The notes: generated by a model from the letters alone, not told the origin. 64,000 nt of DNA from Salinimicrobium soli (GCF_048323655.1 NZ_JBLUWW010000001.1:1169962-1233961); one strand, 5' to 3'; shown: positions 1-8,049, numbered from the stretch's first letter. Translations and numbers: made by a program.

Positions 1-276
1 AAAACAGAATTTACAAGTAATACCGTGGTGGCAGAAGTTGCTGACGAAGGTGAGAAAAATACTAAAGTCACAGATTCTGAAGTTGAAGCTTTACTGCAAA
101 TGGCAAGGACAGAGATACAAAATGATCCTGCTTATGCCGCTCAGCAATTCGATTCGGAGGAGCTTTTGGACGAGGTGGAATTCGAACTGGAAGAGTCCTT
201 TAGAGAGAAGGTTTTTGAGGTCCTTAAAAAAGGCTTTTCTAAAGCCAAAACGGCAGTAGCAAATAGAAATTACTAA
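1..276 (+). CDS. C-terminal part of an unrecognised acidic protein (5' end outside window)
   Basis: The reading frame is open from base 1 to the TAA at 274-276, so this is the 3' end of a gene that starts before the window; the GTG codons at 25 and 28 are probably internal. The visible 91 residues are rich in Glu, Asp and Lys and lack Cys, a signal peptide or a membrane segment, and end in a short basic stretch. I do not recognise a family. It lies 82 bp upstream of, and in the same direction as, a beta-barrel outer-membrane protein gene, so the two may be co-transcribed. In many flavobacteria such a pair follows an ECF sigma factor gene, but that region is not visible here. Confidence 0.6.
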   Translation, partial: KTEFTSNTVVAEVADEGEKNTKVTDSEVEALLQMARTEIQNDPAYAAQQFDSEELLDEVEFELEESFREKVFEVLKKGFSKAKTAVANRNY

Positions 277-309
277 ACTTAATAATCATCAATCATCAAA
301 AATGTGCTT

Positions 310-337
310 TTTTGCCTCTCTTTCGGGAGGGGCAGTT
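310..337 (+). other. Intergenic GC-rich hairpin
   Basis: A GCCTCTC arm pairs with a GAGGGGC-type arm around a short TTTCG loop between the first two genes. No T-run follows directly, so it is more likely an mRNA stability or processing element than a terminator. This is inferred from sequence complementarity only. Confidence 0.3.
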
Positions 338-358
338 AAGCCTTAAAATTAAATCATC

Positions 359-1390
359 ATGAAAAAAGTTACATTTTATCTGGCATTGTTTATCCTTAGT
401 TTAGCTTCGGTCCCTTTACAGGCCCAGGAAGACAGTACTAAAGTTGAGGTTAAGATCGAGCGCCTGGAAAAGGAAAAACAAAAGATAATTTCCGAAGAAA
501 AAGAAGCCCTTAAGAAGGAGGTGGAGAAGATCAATCAACGATTGGATAATAAAGAGATAGGTTGGGAAGAGGCGGAAAGGCTCAAAAGTGAAGCTGCTAA
601 AAAACATGCGCTGAATATTGAGAACCGGGTAGCAATAATTGATAACCAGATCTCGCTGCTGAAACGTGAGGAAGAAGAGGTGACCTGGAGTTGGGACGAG
701 GACGATGATTCGAATGAGGACGAAGACAAGTGGTATCACAAGAGCCATTACAGTCGTACCTCCACCCACCTGGTGGTGGCCGCAGGGTTCAACAACGCCC
801 TGGAAGACGGGCAATCTCCCAATGATTCTGATTTCAAGATTGGTGGCAGCCGTTTCTTTGAGATAGGCCTTGCCTGGAGAACAAGGGTTTTTGACGAGTC
901 TAACTGGTTGCGTTTACGCTATGGATTCTCTTTTCAGTTCAACGGTTTAAAACCTACAGATAATCGGTATTATGTTGAGAACGGTGACATGACCGAATTA
1001 GTGGAATACCCGCTGGATCTGGATAAATCTAAATTCCGCATGGACAACCTGGTTTTCCCGGTACACTTTGAATTTGGGCCTTCCAAAAAATTGGAAACTG
1101 AACGTAGTGTGTGGTACTCCACCAAAGATCAGTTTAAACTAGGGATAGGTGGTTACGCCGGATTTAGCCTGGGAGCACGTCAAAAACTGAAATATGAAGA
1201 GGGTGGAGAAAATGTCAAGAAAAAACTGAAAGATGACTATAATACTAATGACTTCATCTACGGATTAAGCAGTTATATTGGTTGGGGTGGAACTGCACTT
1301 TATGTGAAATATGACCTGAATACCATTTTTAAAGACCCTAATCCTGAGTTACACAACATATCTGTAGGGCTGCGGTTTGATGTCAATTAA
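359..1390 (+). CDS. Secreted coiled-coil / outer-membrane beta-barrel protein, function unknown
   Basis: The 343-residue protein starts with a clear Sec signal peptide (Lys-Lys, hydrophobic 4-19, cleavage after the A-Q-A type site near residue 22). Residues about 28-105 are a highly charged heptad-like coiled coil, followed by a strongly acidic Trp/Asp/Glu linker (about 110-125). From about residue 135 to the end, alternating amphipathic strands with many aromatic residues and Gly suggest an 8- to 12-strand outer-membrane beta barrel, ending in the amphipathic segment VGLRFDVN. A periplasmic coiled coil in front of a barrel is compatible with a structural or porin-like outer-membrane role, but no specific function can be assigned. 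A perfect terminator hairpin follows. Confidence 0.8.
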   Translation: MKKVTFYLALFILSLASVPLQAQEDSTKVEVKIERLEKEKQKIISEEKEALKKEVEKINQRLDNKEIGWEEAERLKSEAAKKHALNIENRVAIIDNQISLLKREEEEVTWSWDEDDDSNEDEDKWYHKSHYSRTSTHLVVAAGFNNALEDGQSPNDSDFKIGGSRFFEIGLAWRTRVFDESNWLRLRYGFSFQFNGLKPTDNRYYVENGDMTELVEYPLDLDKSKFRMDNLVFPVHFEFGPSKKLETERSVWYSTKDQFKLGIGGYAGFSLGARQKLKYEEGGENVKKKLKDDYNTNDFIYGLSSYIGWGGTALYVKYDLNTIFKDPNPELHNISVGLRFDVN

Positions 1391-1416
1391 AAACAAATAT
1401 TGTTGAGTTAGTTTTA

Positions 1417-1452
1417 GAAATGGCTTCCTGAATTTGGAAGCCATTTCTTTTA
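1417..1452 (+). terminator. Rho-independent terminator after the beta-barrel gene
   Basis: A perfect 11-bp inverted repeat (AAATGGCTTCC / GGAAGCCATTT) with a 7-nt loop is followed by CTTTTATCTTT. It lies 27 bp after the stop codon and immediately before the dnaG promoter. Confidence 0.8.
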
Positions 1453-1461
1453 TCTTTATCG

Positions 1462-1469
1462 TACATTTG
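1462..1469 (+). promoter_or_regulatory. dnaG promoter, -7 element
   Basis: TACATTTG matches the Bacteroidota -7 consensus TAnnTTTG exactly and ends 23 bp before the dnaG start codon. The nearest TTG (1434-1436) is 25 bp upstream, slightly beyond the usual spacing and inside the preceding terminator, so the -33 element is weak. Confidence 0.5.
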
Positions 1470-1492
1470 AAAAAATTTTCTACCCAAAGTTC

Positions 1493-3445
1493 TTGATCTC
1501 AAAGAATACCATAGACCGCGTTTTTGAAGCTTCCCGCGTAGAAGAGGTGCTGGGCGATTTTGTAAACCTGAAAAAATCAGGAAGTAATTACAAAGGCCTG
1601 AGTCCTTTTAGCGACGAGCGTACCCCAAGTTTTATGGTGTCTCCTGTCAAACAGATCTGGAAGGATTTTTCCAGCGGAAAAGGTGGAAATGTGGTGGCCT
1701 TTTTAATGGAGCATGAGCATTTCACCTATCCGGAGGCGATAAAATACCTGGCAAAAAAATATAATATTGAGGTTGAGGAGACTGAACAGAGTCAGGAGCA
1801 AAAAGAACAGGCAGATGAGCGGGAGAGTATGTACCTGGTTTCTGAATTTGCCGCAAAGTATTTTAAAAATACCCTTTTAAAGACTGAATTAGGAAAAGCT
1901 ATTGGGCTGAGTTATTTCAAGGAAAGAGGATTTACTGAAGAAACTATTGAGAAATTCCAATTAGGTTATTGTCTGGACGATTGGAATGCTTTTACAAATG
2001 AAGCTCTGAGCAAAGGCTACAAACTGGAATATCTTGAGAAAACCGGATTGACCATTGTAAAAGGTGAAAAGCAATTCGACCGGTTCAAAGGGCGGGTTAT
2101 GTTTCCAATTCAGTCTATGTCTGGCCGGGTTCTGGGCTTTGGTGGCCGTATCCTTACCAACGACAAAAAGGCCGCAAAATATCTTAACAGCCCGGAGAGT
2201 GAGATCTACCATAAAAGCAAAGTGCTTTATGGGATCTACCACGCTAAACAGGCGATCTCCAAGGAAGACAACTGTTATCTTGTAGAAGGGTATACCGATG
2301 TTATCCAATTCAACCAGGCCGGAATAGAGAACGTAGTTTCTTCTTCGGGAACTGCACTCACCCCGGAACAGATAAGGTTGATCAACCGGCTTACCAAGAA
2401 TATTACGGTTCTTTTCGATAGCGATGCGGCCGGACAGCGTGCTTCTATTCGAGGGATCGACCTGATCCTGGAACAGGGGATGAACGTGAAGGTTTGTGCC
2501 TTTCCGGAAGGTGATGACCCCGATAGTTTTGCAAAGAAGAATACCGAAGAGGAAATTCGGCTTTACCTGAAGGAGAATTCTAAGGACTTCCTGAACTATA
2601 AAGCTTCGCTTCTAATGGAGGACGCGAAGAATGATCCGGTTAAAAAAGCCAGTCTCATAAGAGACATGGTGAACAGTATTTCAAAGATTCCCGATAATAT
2701 TCAGCAGGAAGTGTACGTGCAGGAGACCGCACGAATCATGGATATTTCAGAAGAAGTACTTTTTTCCACGCTGGCGCAGCTCACAGGAGGGCAGGTGAAA
2801 AAGGCAGCTCCTCAAAGACCTCGCAGTATGGAGGTGGTCAAAGGAGATGCAGTTCCCGGAACCAAGGTAAATGAGCAATACGAACTGGAGAAGACCATTA
2901 TCAGCTTACTGTTGTTGTACGGTTCTATAGAGGAAGAATTCGAAGAACTGGTGGTGAAGATCGACGATAAAGGAGAAATGAAACTGGAGCCCGAAATTAA
3001 TCGGGCCAAGGTATATGAGAAGATCTACCTCGACCTGCAGGAAGATGAGATGAAGTTTGCCAATCCTAATTTTAAGGAGGTCTACGACAGGATCATTAGG
3101 AAGTTTACGGCTGAAGGGGAACTGGTGCAGGAGTCTTTCCTGAATGAGATCCCGGTGGAAACAGCGGCGGCGATAACCGATATTCTAATGGAAGACGATC
3201 GGTATGCCCTTTCCAACTGGGAAGGGAAAGAGATCTTTGTTAGAAGTAAAGAGGATCGTGTGGGCCAAATGGTACAGGAAACCATTCTGAATCTAAGAAG
3301 GTTCCTGGTGAAGGAGAAAGTGAAAGATCTGAGCAAAAAGCTTCCCGATTCTTCTTCCGAAGAATCGCAAGAAATCCTGCAGGAGATCATGGATTATGAT
3401 CAGCTGAGAAAAAAGATCTCCGAAAAGCTCATGCGGGCTATGTAG
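1493..3445 (+). CDS. dnaG: DNA primase DnaG
   Basis: Synthesises RNA primers for DNA replication at the fork with the DnaB helicase. The 650 residues show an N-terminal CHC2-type domain (1-100), a catalytic core with the TOPRIM motif EGYTD at 265-269 and the metal-binding DSDAAGQ at 309-315, and a C-terminal helicase-interaction region. The start is TTG: the conserved N-terminus MISKNTID begins there and no ATG is available. The zinc-ribbon is present as a fold-length segment, but its ligands are gone: the CPFH-type position reads S37-P-F-S40 and the C-x-x-C position reads D58-F-S-S61. The surrounding residues (ERTPSF, GKGGN) are intact. The 3' end overlaps the convergent response-regulator gene by 8 bp. 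Confidence 0.97.
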   Translation: MISKNTIDRVFEASRVEEVLGDFVNLKKSGSNYKGLSPFSDERTPSFMVSPVKQIWKDFSSGKGGNVVAFLMEHEHFTYPEAIKYLAKKYNIEVEETEQSQEQKEQADERESMYLVSEFAAKYFKNTLLKTELGKAIGLSYFKERGFTEETIEKFQLGYCLDDWNAFTNEALSKGYKLEYLEKTGLTIVKGEKQFDRFKGRVMFPIQSMSGRVLGFGGRILTNDKKAAKYLNSPESEIYHKSKVLYGIYHAKQAISKEDNCYLVEGYTDVIQFNQAGIENVVSSSGTALTPEQIRLINRLTKNITVLFDSDAAGQRASIRGIDLILEQGMNVKVCAFPEGDDPDSFAKKNTEEEIRLYLKENSKDFLNYKASLLMEDAKNDPVKKASLIRDMVNSISKIPDNIQQEVYVQETARIMDISEEVLFSTLAQLTGGQVKKAAPQRPRSMEVVKGDAVPGTKVNEQYELEKTIISLLLLYGSIEEEFEELVVKIDDKGEMKLEPEINRAKVYEKIYLDLQEDEMKFANPNFKEVYDRIIRKFTAEGELVQESFLNEIPVETAAAITDILMEDDRYALSNWEGKEIFVRSKEDRVGQMVQETILNLRRFLVKEKVKDLSKKLPDSSSEESQEILQEIMDYDQLRKKISEKLMRAM

Positions 3446-4076
3446 AACGCAACTGAAGCAGGCGTGACTGGTTGATAAGATCTGCCAGGTTATCTACCCT
3501 TAATTTTTTCAAAAGCCGCGTCTTGTAGGTGCTAACGGTTTTTTCATTAATATCCAGCGCTTCGGCAATATCCTTATTCCTTTTTCCGGTAGAAAGAAGG
3601 TTCAAAACTTCGATCTCACGCGTTGACAATTTCTTGTAGCGTGAAACGAGGCTGTTGGAGCGGGTGGAGCCGGAATTGATCTTTTCACTAATTTCTTTAT
3701 TGAGGTAAATTCCTCCTCTTGCCACCTGGTGCACAGCATCTCTAAGAATATCGGTATTTGCTGTTTTTGAGAGATAGGCCGCAGCACCTGCTTTAATGGC
3801 GTTGAGAGCATACATCTCTTCGGGATGACAACTCAGGATAAGGATCTTTACCCCGGGGTTTTCAGCTTTAATAGTGCGGAGTGCTGTTATTCCATTGATT
3901 TCCGGAAGATCGATCTCGAGGATCAGAACATCCGGATTTTTATTTCGTAGCGCTTTGAAAAGGTCTTTTCCGTTAGTCACTTTACCCACAATCTCATACA
4001 CCCCTTCTCTTTCCAGAAGAGAAGAAATTCCCATTCGTGTGATGGGGTGGTGGTCGGCGATAAGTATCTTAGTCAT
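3438..4076 (-). CDS. LuxR/NarL-family response regulator with non-canonical receiver
   Basis: A 212-residue DNA-binding regulator with a receiver domain (1-120) and a LuxR-type helix-turn-helix (about 145-205, with LSTREIEVLNLL and the recognition segment EKTVSTYKTRLLKKL). The receiver keeps D8, S82 (Thr/Ser switch) and K104, but the phospho-acceptor position in the PDVLILEIDLPEING segment is Glu54 instead of Asp, and the second residue of the acidic pair is His9. Glu at this site often mimics phosphorylation in this family, so the protein may be constitutively active or signal-independent; that is inference. No histidine kinase gene is adjacent. The gene converges on and overlaps dnaG by 8 bp, with no terminator between them. 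Confidence 0.9.
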   Translation of the reverse strand: MTKILIADHHPITRMGISSLLEREGVYEIVGKVTNGKDLFKALRNKNPDVLILEIDLPEINGITALRTIKAENPGVKILILSCHPEEMYALNAIKAGAAAYLSKTANTDILRDAVHQVARGGIYLNKEISEKINSGSTRSNSLVSRYKKLSTREIEVLNLLSTGKRNKDIAEALDINEKTVSTYKTRLLKKLRVDNLADLINQSRLLQLRST

Positions 4077-4215
4077 TGTTTGAATTTTAGCACAAAGAAT
4101 TTCATTTGTGAGGGTCCCGTAAAATTCTGAATGTTAGTTTAAAAAGTGTCTGGTGGGGGAGAATGAAAGTTAACTCCTAATTTCTTCCTACACCAATTTT
4201 TTCGATGAAGTACAA
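4077..4215. other. Intergenic, nothing recognised
   Basis: 139 bp between the end of nadE and the start of the response regulator, both on the minus strand. I see no clear TAnnTTTG element, hairpin or small reading frame. Confidence 0.4.
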
Positions 4216-5004
4216 TTATTTTAGATGAAGAGGGATCTCGCAAACCGGGATTGGTTCCATTTTATGTTTGTTTGCTCCGTGCCTCATCTTATAGATCCTG
4301 AAGACCTCTTTTTCCCTTCCTGAGAAATTCTCCAGTTTTTTGCCTTTTTCAGCTTCCCTCATAGCCCATTCCAGCTCATCGTAAGTTGCGCCAATCTGGT
4401 CTTCATCAGAACGACTATCTCCAAACAGACCGTCTGTGGGTGGGGCATCAATTATATTTTCAGAAACTCCCAATGCCCGTGCCACCTCATACACTTCACT
4501 TTTCATAAGATCGGCGATAGGGCTGAGGTCGACACCACCATCCCCGTATTTGGTATAAAAGCCAACTCCGAAGTCTTCTACTTTGTTTCCGGTACCGGCA
4601 ACCAGGTATTTATGCAATCCGGCGAAATAGTAAAGGGTAGACATGCGCAGCCGTGCCCTGGTATTAGCGAGGCTGAGATCCAGATTAGGGCTTGCTTCCA
4701 CTTGTGGTACTGCCTTTTTAAAGGTTTCAAATGTATTGGTGAGGTCCACCTCAATATCGGTCACATTAGCGAATTTCTTTTTAAGGTCCTGAATATGATT
4801 GTGTGCCCTTGTCACCTGATCTGGTGCCTGGTGAATGGGCATTTCCACACAAAGAGTGCGAAGGCCGGTGCGCGCGCAAAGGGTAGATACCACTGCGGAA
4901 TCAACTCCGCCGCTCACTCCTACAATAAACCCATTCATATTGGCAGCAGAAGCGTAGGTTTTTAGCCAATGTACAATATGATCTATAACTTTTTCAGTTT
5001 GCAT
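4216..5004 (-). CDS. nadE: NH3-dependent NAD+ synthetase
   Basis: Converts nicotinate adenine dinucleotide to NAD+ using ATP and ammonia, the last step of NAD synthesis. The 262-residue protein has the N-type ATP pyrophosphatase P-loop SGGVDS at 31-36, the conserved GTGNKVEDFGVGFYTKYGDGG segment and the DLMKSEV helix. There is no N-terminal glutaminase (nitrilase) domain, so it is the short ammonia-dependent form. It is divergent from gldB, sharing a 96-bp intergenic region with overlapping promoters; proximity to gldB is, to my knowledge, common in flavobacteria. Confidence 0.95.
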   Translation of the reverse strand: MQTEKVIDHIVHWLKTYASAANMNGFIVGVSGGVDSAVVSTLCARTGLRTLCVEMPIHQAPDQVTRAHNHIQDLKKKFANVTDIEVDLTNTFETFKKAVPQVEASPNLDLSLANTRARLRMSTLYYFAGLHKYLVAGTGNKVEDFGVGFYTKYGDGGVDLSPIADLMKSEVYEVARALGVSENIIDAPPTDGLFGDSRSDEDQIGATYDELEWAMREAEKGKKLENFSGREKEVFRIYKMRHGANKHKMEPIPVCEIPLHLK

Positions 5005-5007
5005 AAG

Positions 5008-5039
5008 TTGTGCTTTTTAAGCTGGAAATAATATCTTTG
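5008..5039 (+). promoter_or_regulatory. gldB promoter (-33 TTG / -7 TATCTTTG)
   Basis: TTG at 5008-5010 and TATCTTTG at 5032-5039, 21 bp apart, match the Bacteroidota promoter consensus. The expected start of transcription is near 5046, about 55 nt before the gldB ATG. Confidence 0.6.
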
Positions 5040-5043
5040 TTAA

Positions 5044-5051
5044 CAAAAATA
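5044..5051 (-). promoter_or_regulatory. nadE promoter, -7 element
   Basis: TATTTTTG on the minus strand matches TAnnTTTG. It lies only 4 bp from the gldB -7 element on the other strand, so polymerase cannot easily occupy both. No good TTG is found at the -33 distance. Confidence 0.45.
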
Positions 5052-5100
5052 GGCTTTCACTGGCTTTATTAAAAAGGCCCTGTCGTTAAACCCTTCTTAA

Positions 5101-6060
5101 ATGCTGAAAAAACTGATTTTTTGCTGTTTTCTTGCCGTTCTTTTTTCCTGTGCTGAGGAGGATGAGCGGGAAGCAGAGATCTCAAAAATTCCTGTGGAGG
5201 TTGATCTTTCCAGGTTCGATCAGCGTTTTGCAAATGCTACCGGCGATAGCCTGCCGGGCCTAAAAAGGGATTTTCCGTATCTCTTTCCGAAGCAGTTTCC
5301 AGACAGCGTCTGGATAGAAAAAATGCAGGACACCATTCAGCTGGAACTGAATACTGCCGTGACCGAAAAATTTCCGAACCTGCAGCAATTAGAGTTTGAC
5401 CTGGAGAGCCTTTTTCAGCATGTGAAATATTATTTTCCTCAGCAAAACATTCCGAAGGTTGTCACCCTCACCTCAGATGTTGATTACCGCAACCAGGTGG
5501 TGTGGACAGACTCTCTGGTATTGATCTCACTCGACACTTACCTGGGAAAAGATAATCTCCTTTACCAGGGAGTGCAGGAATACATCAGGAAGAATTTTGA
5601 GCCCGAGCAGATCCTGCCAGACGTGGCAGCAGCTTTTGGGTTAAGGGTTACCCCCAAACCGCGGTCCCGCAACTTTATTGCTCATATGATCTACTATGGG
5701 AAGATCCTCTATCTCAAAGACAGGTTGATCCCTTTCGCAGATGATGCCCGAAAAATGGGATATACAGAAGAAGAGCTGGAATGGGCGCAAAATAATGAAG
5801 ACCAGATCTGGCGGTATTTTGTAGAACAGGAACTGCTGTACTCCTCAGACACTGAATTACATACCAGATTTCTATATCCCGCACCTTTTTCAAAGTTCTT
5901 CCTGCAGCTGGACAATGAAGCTCCTGCGAGGTTAGGGCAATATATTGGCTGGCAGATTGTGAAAAGATATATGGAAAAGCAAGAGGTTCCTGTGCAGGAG
6001 ATGTTGCAGACCGATGCGGAAACCATATTTAATAAATCAAATTATAAACCTAAGAAGTAA
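5101..6060 (+). CDS. gldB: Gliding motility lipoprotein GldB
   Basis: GldB is a cell-envelope lipoprotein needed for gliding motility in Flavobacterium johnsoniae. The 319-residue protein has a lipoprotein signal peptide with the lipobox ending at Cys17 (LFSC), followed by an acidic linker. The body shows the family pattern: an N-terminal segment KIPVEVDLSRFDQRFA, central ITLTSDVDYRNQVVW-like and LVLISLDTYLG strands, and a C-terminal YIGWQIVKRYME helix. Its stop codon overlaps the gldC start by one base, so the two are translationally coupled. The gldB-gldC order is the known one. Confidence 0.93.
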   Translation: MLKKLIFCCFLAVLFSCAEEDEREAEISKIPVEVDLSRFDQRFANATGDSLPGLKRDFPYLFPKQFPDSVWIEKMQDTIQLELNTAVTEKFPNLQQLEFDLESLFQHVKYYFPQQNIPKVVTLTSDVDYRNQVVWTDSLVLISLDTYLGKDNLLYQGVQEYIRKNFEPEQILPDVAAAFGLRVTPKPRSRNFIAHMIYYGKILYLKDRLIPFADDARKMGYTEEELEWAQNNEDQIWRYFVEQELLYSSDTELHTRFLYPAPFSKFFLQLDNEAPARLGQYIGWQIVKRYMEKQEVPVQEMLQTDAETIFNKSNYKPKK

Positions 6061-6398
6061 TGGCAATAGCTAAGAAATCAAACATAAATATCAATGTATC
6101 CCTTGATGAGAATCGGGTGCCGGAAGAATTGCACTGGAGTGCAGAAGATGGGGGAGTGGAGAATCAGGAGGCCAAGGCCATGATGTTGAGCATGTGGGAC
6201 GGGCAGCAAAAGGAGACCTTGAAGATCGACCTGTGGACTAAAGATATGCCGCTGGATGAAATGAAAATGTTCTTTCATCAAACCCTGGTGACTATGAGCG
6301 ATACTTTTTACCGAGCTACTCAGGATGATAAAATGAGGGATACCATGAAAGACTTCTGTGAGTACTTTGCAGAAAAAATGGAGCTTAAGAAAAAGTAG
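6060..6398 (+). CDS. gldC: Gliding motility protein GldC
   Basis: A 112-residue cytoplasmic-type protein with no signal peptide, recognised as GldC from its length, the SNININVSLDENRVPEEL beginning, the central LWTKDMPLDEMKMFFHQTL segment and its place directly after gldB. GldC enhances gliding and colony spreading in F. johnsoniae; its biochemical role is not known. The ATG uses the last A of the gldB TAA. It ends 6 bp before the convergent engB stop. Confidence 0.93.
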   Translation: MAIAKKSNININVSLDENRVPEELHWSAEDGGVENQEAKAMMLSMWDGQQKETLKIDLWTKDMPLDEMKMFFHQTLVTMSDTFYRATQDDKMRDTMKDFCEYFAEKMELKKK

Positions 6399-6404
6399 AG
6401 TTGA

Positions 6405-7013
6405 TTATTCCTTTGGAAGGATTCCGTCATTAATACTCTGGATGAAGTCAAGTACTTCATCGCGGCCTGTACCGTTGGAGGAGGAGGTTACAAAATACTG
6501 TGGCATTTCGGTCCAGGTCTCCAGCATCTTCCCCTGGTAGTTGTTGATATTACGTTGCAGCGCACCGGGTTTCAGTTTGTCGGTCTTTGTGAAGATTATA
6601 CAGAAGGGAATGTGATGTTCCCCAAGCCATTCCATAAATTCCAGGTCGATCTTTTGAGGTTCATGACGGCTGTCAATGAGCACGAAGGCACAGAGCATTT
6701 GTTCCCTTTTTTCAAAATAAGCCGTGATGAATTTCTGAAAGGTTTTTTTGGCACTTTTGGAAACCCGTGCATAACCGTAGCCGGGAAGGTCAACAAGGTG
6801 CCAGCTGTTGTTGATCAAAAAATGGTTTATTAGCTGGGTCTTTCCGGGGCGGCCTGAAGTCTTCGCAAGATCCTTGCGATGGGTGAGCATGTTGATGAGG
6901 GATGATTTTCCCACATTGCTGCGTCCAATGAATGCATATTCAGGCAATTGACTGGCCGGGCATTTAGAAACATCGCTGTTGCTTATAACGAATTCGGCCG
7001 ATTTGATCTTCAT
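6405..7013 (-). CDS. engB: Ribosome biogenesis GTPase EngB (YihA/YsxC)
   Basis: A TRAFAC-class GTPase that acts in assembly of the large ribosomal subunit. The 202 residues contain G1 GRSNVGKSS (30-38), the G2 threonine in GRPGKTQ, G3 DLPGYGYA, G4 TKTDK and the typical C-terminal SSSNGTG (G5). Length and motif order match the family. The upstream alpha/beta hydrolase gene lies 10 bp away on the same strand, so the two are probably co-transcribed. Confidence 0.95.
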   Translation of the reverse strand: MKIKSAEFVISNSDVSKCPASQLPEYAFIGRSNVGKSSLINMLTHRKDLAKTSGRPGKTQLINHFLINNSWHLVDLPGYGYARVSKSAKKTFQKFITAYFEKREQMLCAFVLIDSRHEPQKIDLEFMEWLGEHHIPFCIIFTKTDKLKPGALQRNINNYQGKMLETWTEMPQYFVTSSSNGTGRDEVLDFIQSINDGILPKE

Positions 7014-7023
7014 TCCGAGTAGT

Positions 7024-7788
7024 TTACAGGTTCCTGTCGGTCAACCATTTGTAGAGGATCTCGTTAAAGGCATCGGGATGCTCCATCATGGCAGCGTGTC
7101 CGCACTTTTCGATCCAAAACAGGTCGGCGTCTGGCAGCAGGCGGTAAAAATCTTCTGCAACCTCCGGCGGAGTAACATTATCGTTGCGCCCCCAGATGAT
7201 ACAGGTTGGGGTAAGCATTTTTGGAAGGTCCTTAGACATGTTGTGCCTTATCGCGCTTTTCGCTATCGCCAGGGTCTTGATCAATTTATTACGATCGTTG
7301 ACCGTCTCAAAGACGTCATCTACGATCTCTTTTGTTGCAATTTTTGGGTCGTAGAAAACATTTTCAGCTTTTTTACGAATGTATTCGTAATCTCCCCTTT
7401 TTGGATAGCTTTCTCCCATGGAGCTTTCGTAAAGACCCGAACTTCCGGTTATTACAAGAGCTTTAATATACTGCGGAAAAAGCTTAGTGCATAAAAGCGC
7501 AATATGACCTCCCAAAGAATTTCCCAACAGAATAACTTCAGAATAACCTTTATGAGCAATGAATTCCTTTAGGTATTTGGCGAAATTAGCAACACTTGTC
7601 TTAAGAAGAGACAGGTCGTAAAGTGGTAACTTGAGAAGAATTACTTTGTAGCCGTGTTGGGGGAAATAATTCAGTACTCCCTCAAAATTACTCAATCCAC
7701 CCATTAATCCGTGCAGGATAATGATAGGGGTTCCTTCTCCTTCCTCTACATAACTGAACTTCCCTTCTTCCCGTAAATTGTTTTTCAT
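7024..7788 (-). CDS. Alpha/beta-fold hydrolase
   Basis: 254 residues, no signal peptide, presumably cytoplasmic. Catalytic elements are visible: oxyanion motif LHGLMGG (25-31), nucleophile elbow GNSLGG with Ser91, the acid in IIWGRNDNVTPP, and the histidine in CGHAAMMEHP. The substrate is unknown; aromatic meta-cleavage hydrolases and haloperoxidase-like esterases look similar. It is upstream of and co-directional with engB. A TATATTTG element (7813-7820, minus strand) supports a promoter about 25 bp before its ATG. Confidence 0.88.
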   Translation of the reverse strand: MKNNLREEGKFSYVEEGEGTPIIILHGLMGGLSNFEGVLNYFPQHGYKVILLKLPLYDLSLLKTSVANFAKYLKEFIAHKGYSEVILLGNSLGGHIALLCTKLFPQYIKALVITGSSGLYESSMGESYPKRGDYEYIRKKAENVFYDPKIATKEIVDDVFETVNDRNKLIKTLAIAKSAIRHNMSKDLPKMLTPTCIIWGRNDNVTPPEVAEDFYRLLPDADLFWIEKCGHAAMMEHPDAFNEILYKWLTDRNL

Positions 7789-7812
7789 TGGTTGCCTTTG
7801 CTGTTAGCTTCG

Positions 7813-7820
7813 CAAATATA
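7813..7820 (-). promoter_or_regulatory. Promoter -7 element for hydrolase-engB
   Basis: TATATTTG on the minus strand fits TAnnTTTG and lies 24 bp before the hydrolase ATG. No TTG occurs at the ideal -33 distance. Confidence 0.4.
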
Positions 7821-7980
7821 GCGAATTCACCACAAGTATAAAGCTTTTCACTTACACTCTTGAGGTAAGGCATTTGAAAATTGCCCGGTTCAGTTTCAGG
7901 AAAATACCTGAGGCAGAAAAATTTTTAACATTTTTCTAATACAACTAAAACTGCTTCAAGTAGTTGGTTTCAGTAGAGAT

Positions 7981-8040
7981 TGGTGGGGAAGGTGGTAAGA
8001 ATTTATTAACAATGTGGTAAAAAGTGGTAAAATGTGGTTT
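7981..8040 (+). promoter_or_regulatory. Candidate MraZ operator: direct GTGGTAA repeats in front of the dcw cluster
   Basis: Three ten-base units lie exactly head to tail: AATGTGGTAA (8011-8020), AAAGTGGTAA (8021-8030) and AATGTGGTTT (8031-8040). Two further GGTGG-containing copies occur at 7982-7988 and 7991-7997. MraZ is known to repress its own operon by binding short direct repeats with 10-bp periodicity (TGGG boxes in E. coli, AAAGTG-type boxes in mollicutes), so the match in position, core and spacing is good. The last unit sits where the -33 contact of the downstream TATATTTG promoter would be, which fits repression. Confidence 0.75.
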
Positions 8041-8049
8041 AATTTTCAA

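Noticed and set aside
416..814. 132-codon minus-strand frame in the beta-barrel gene
   Set aside because: Shadow of the coiled-coil region of the plus-strand gene; low complexity.
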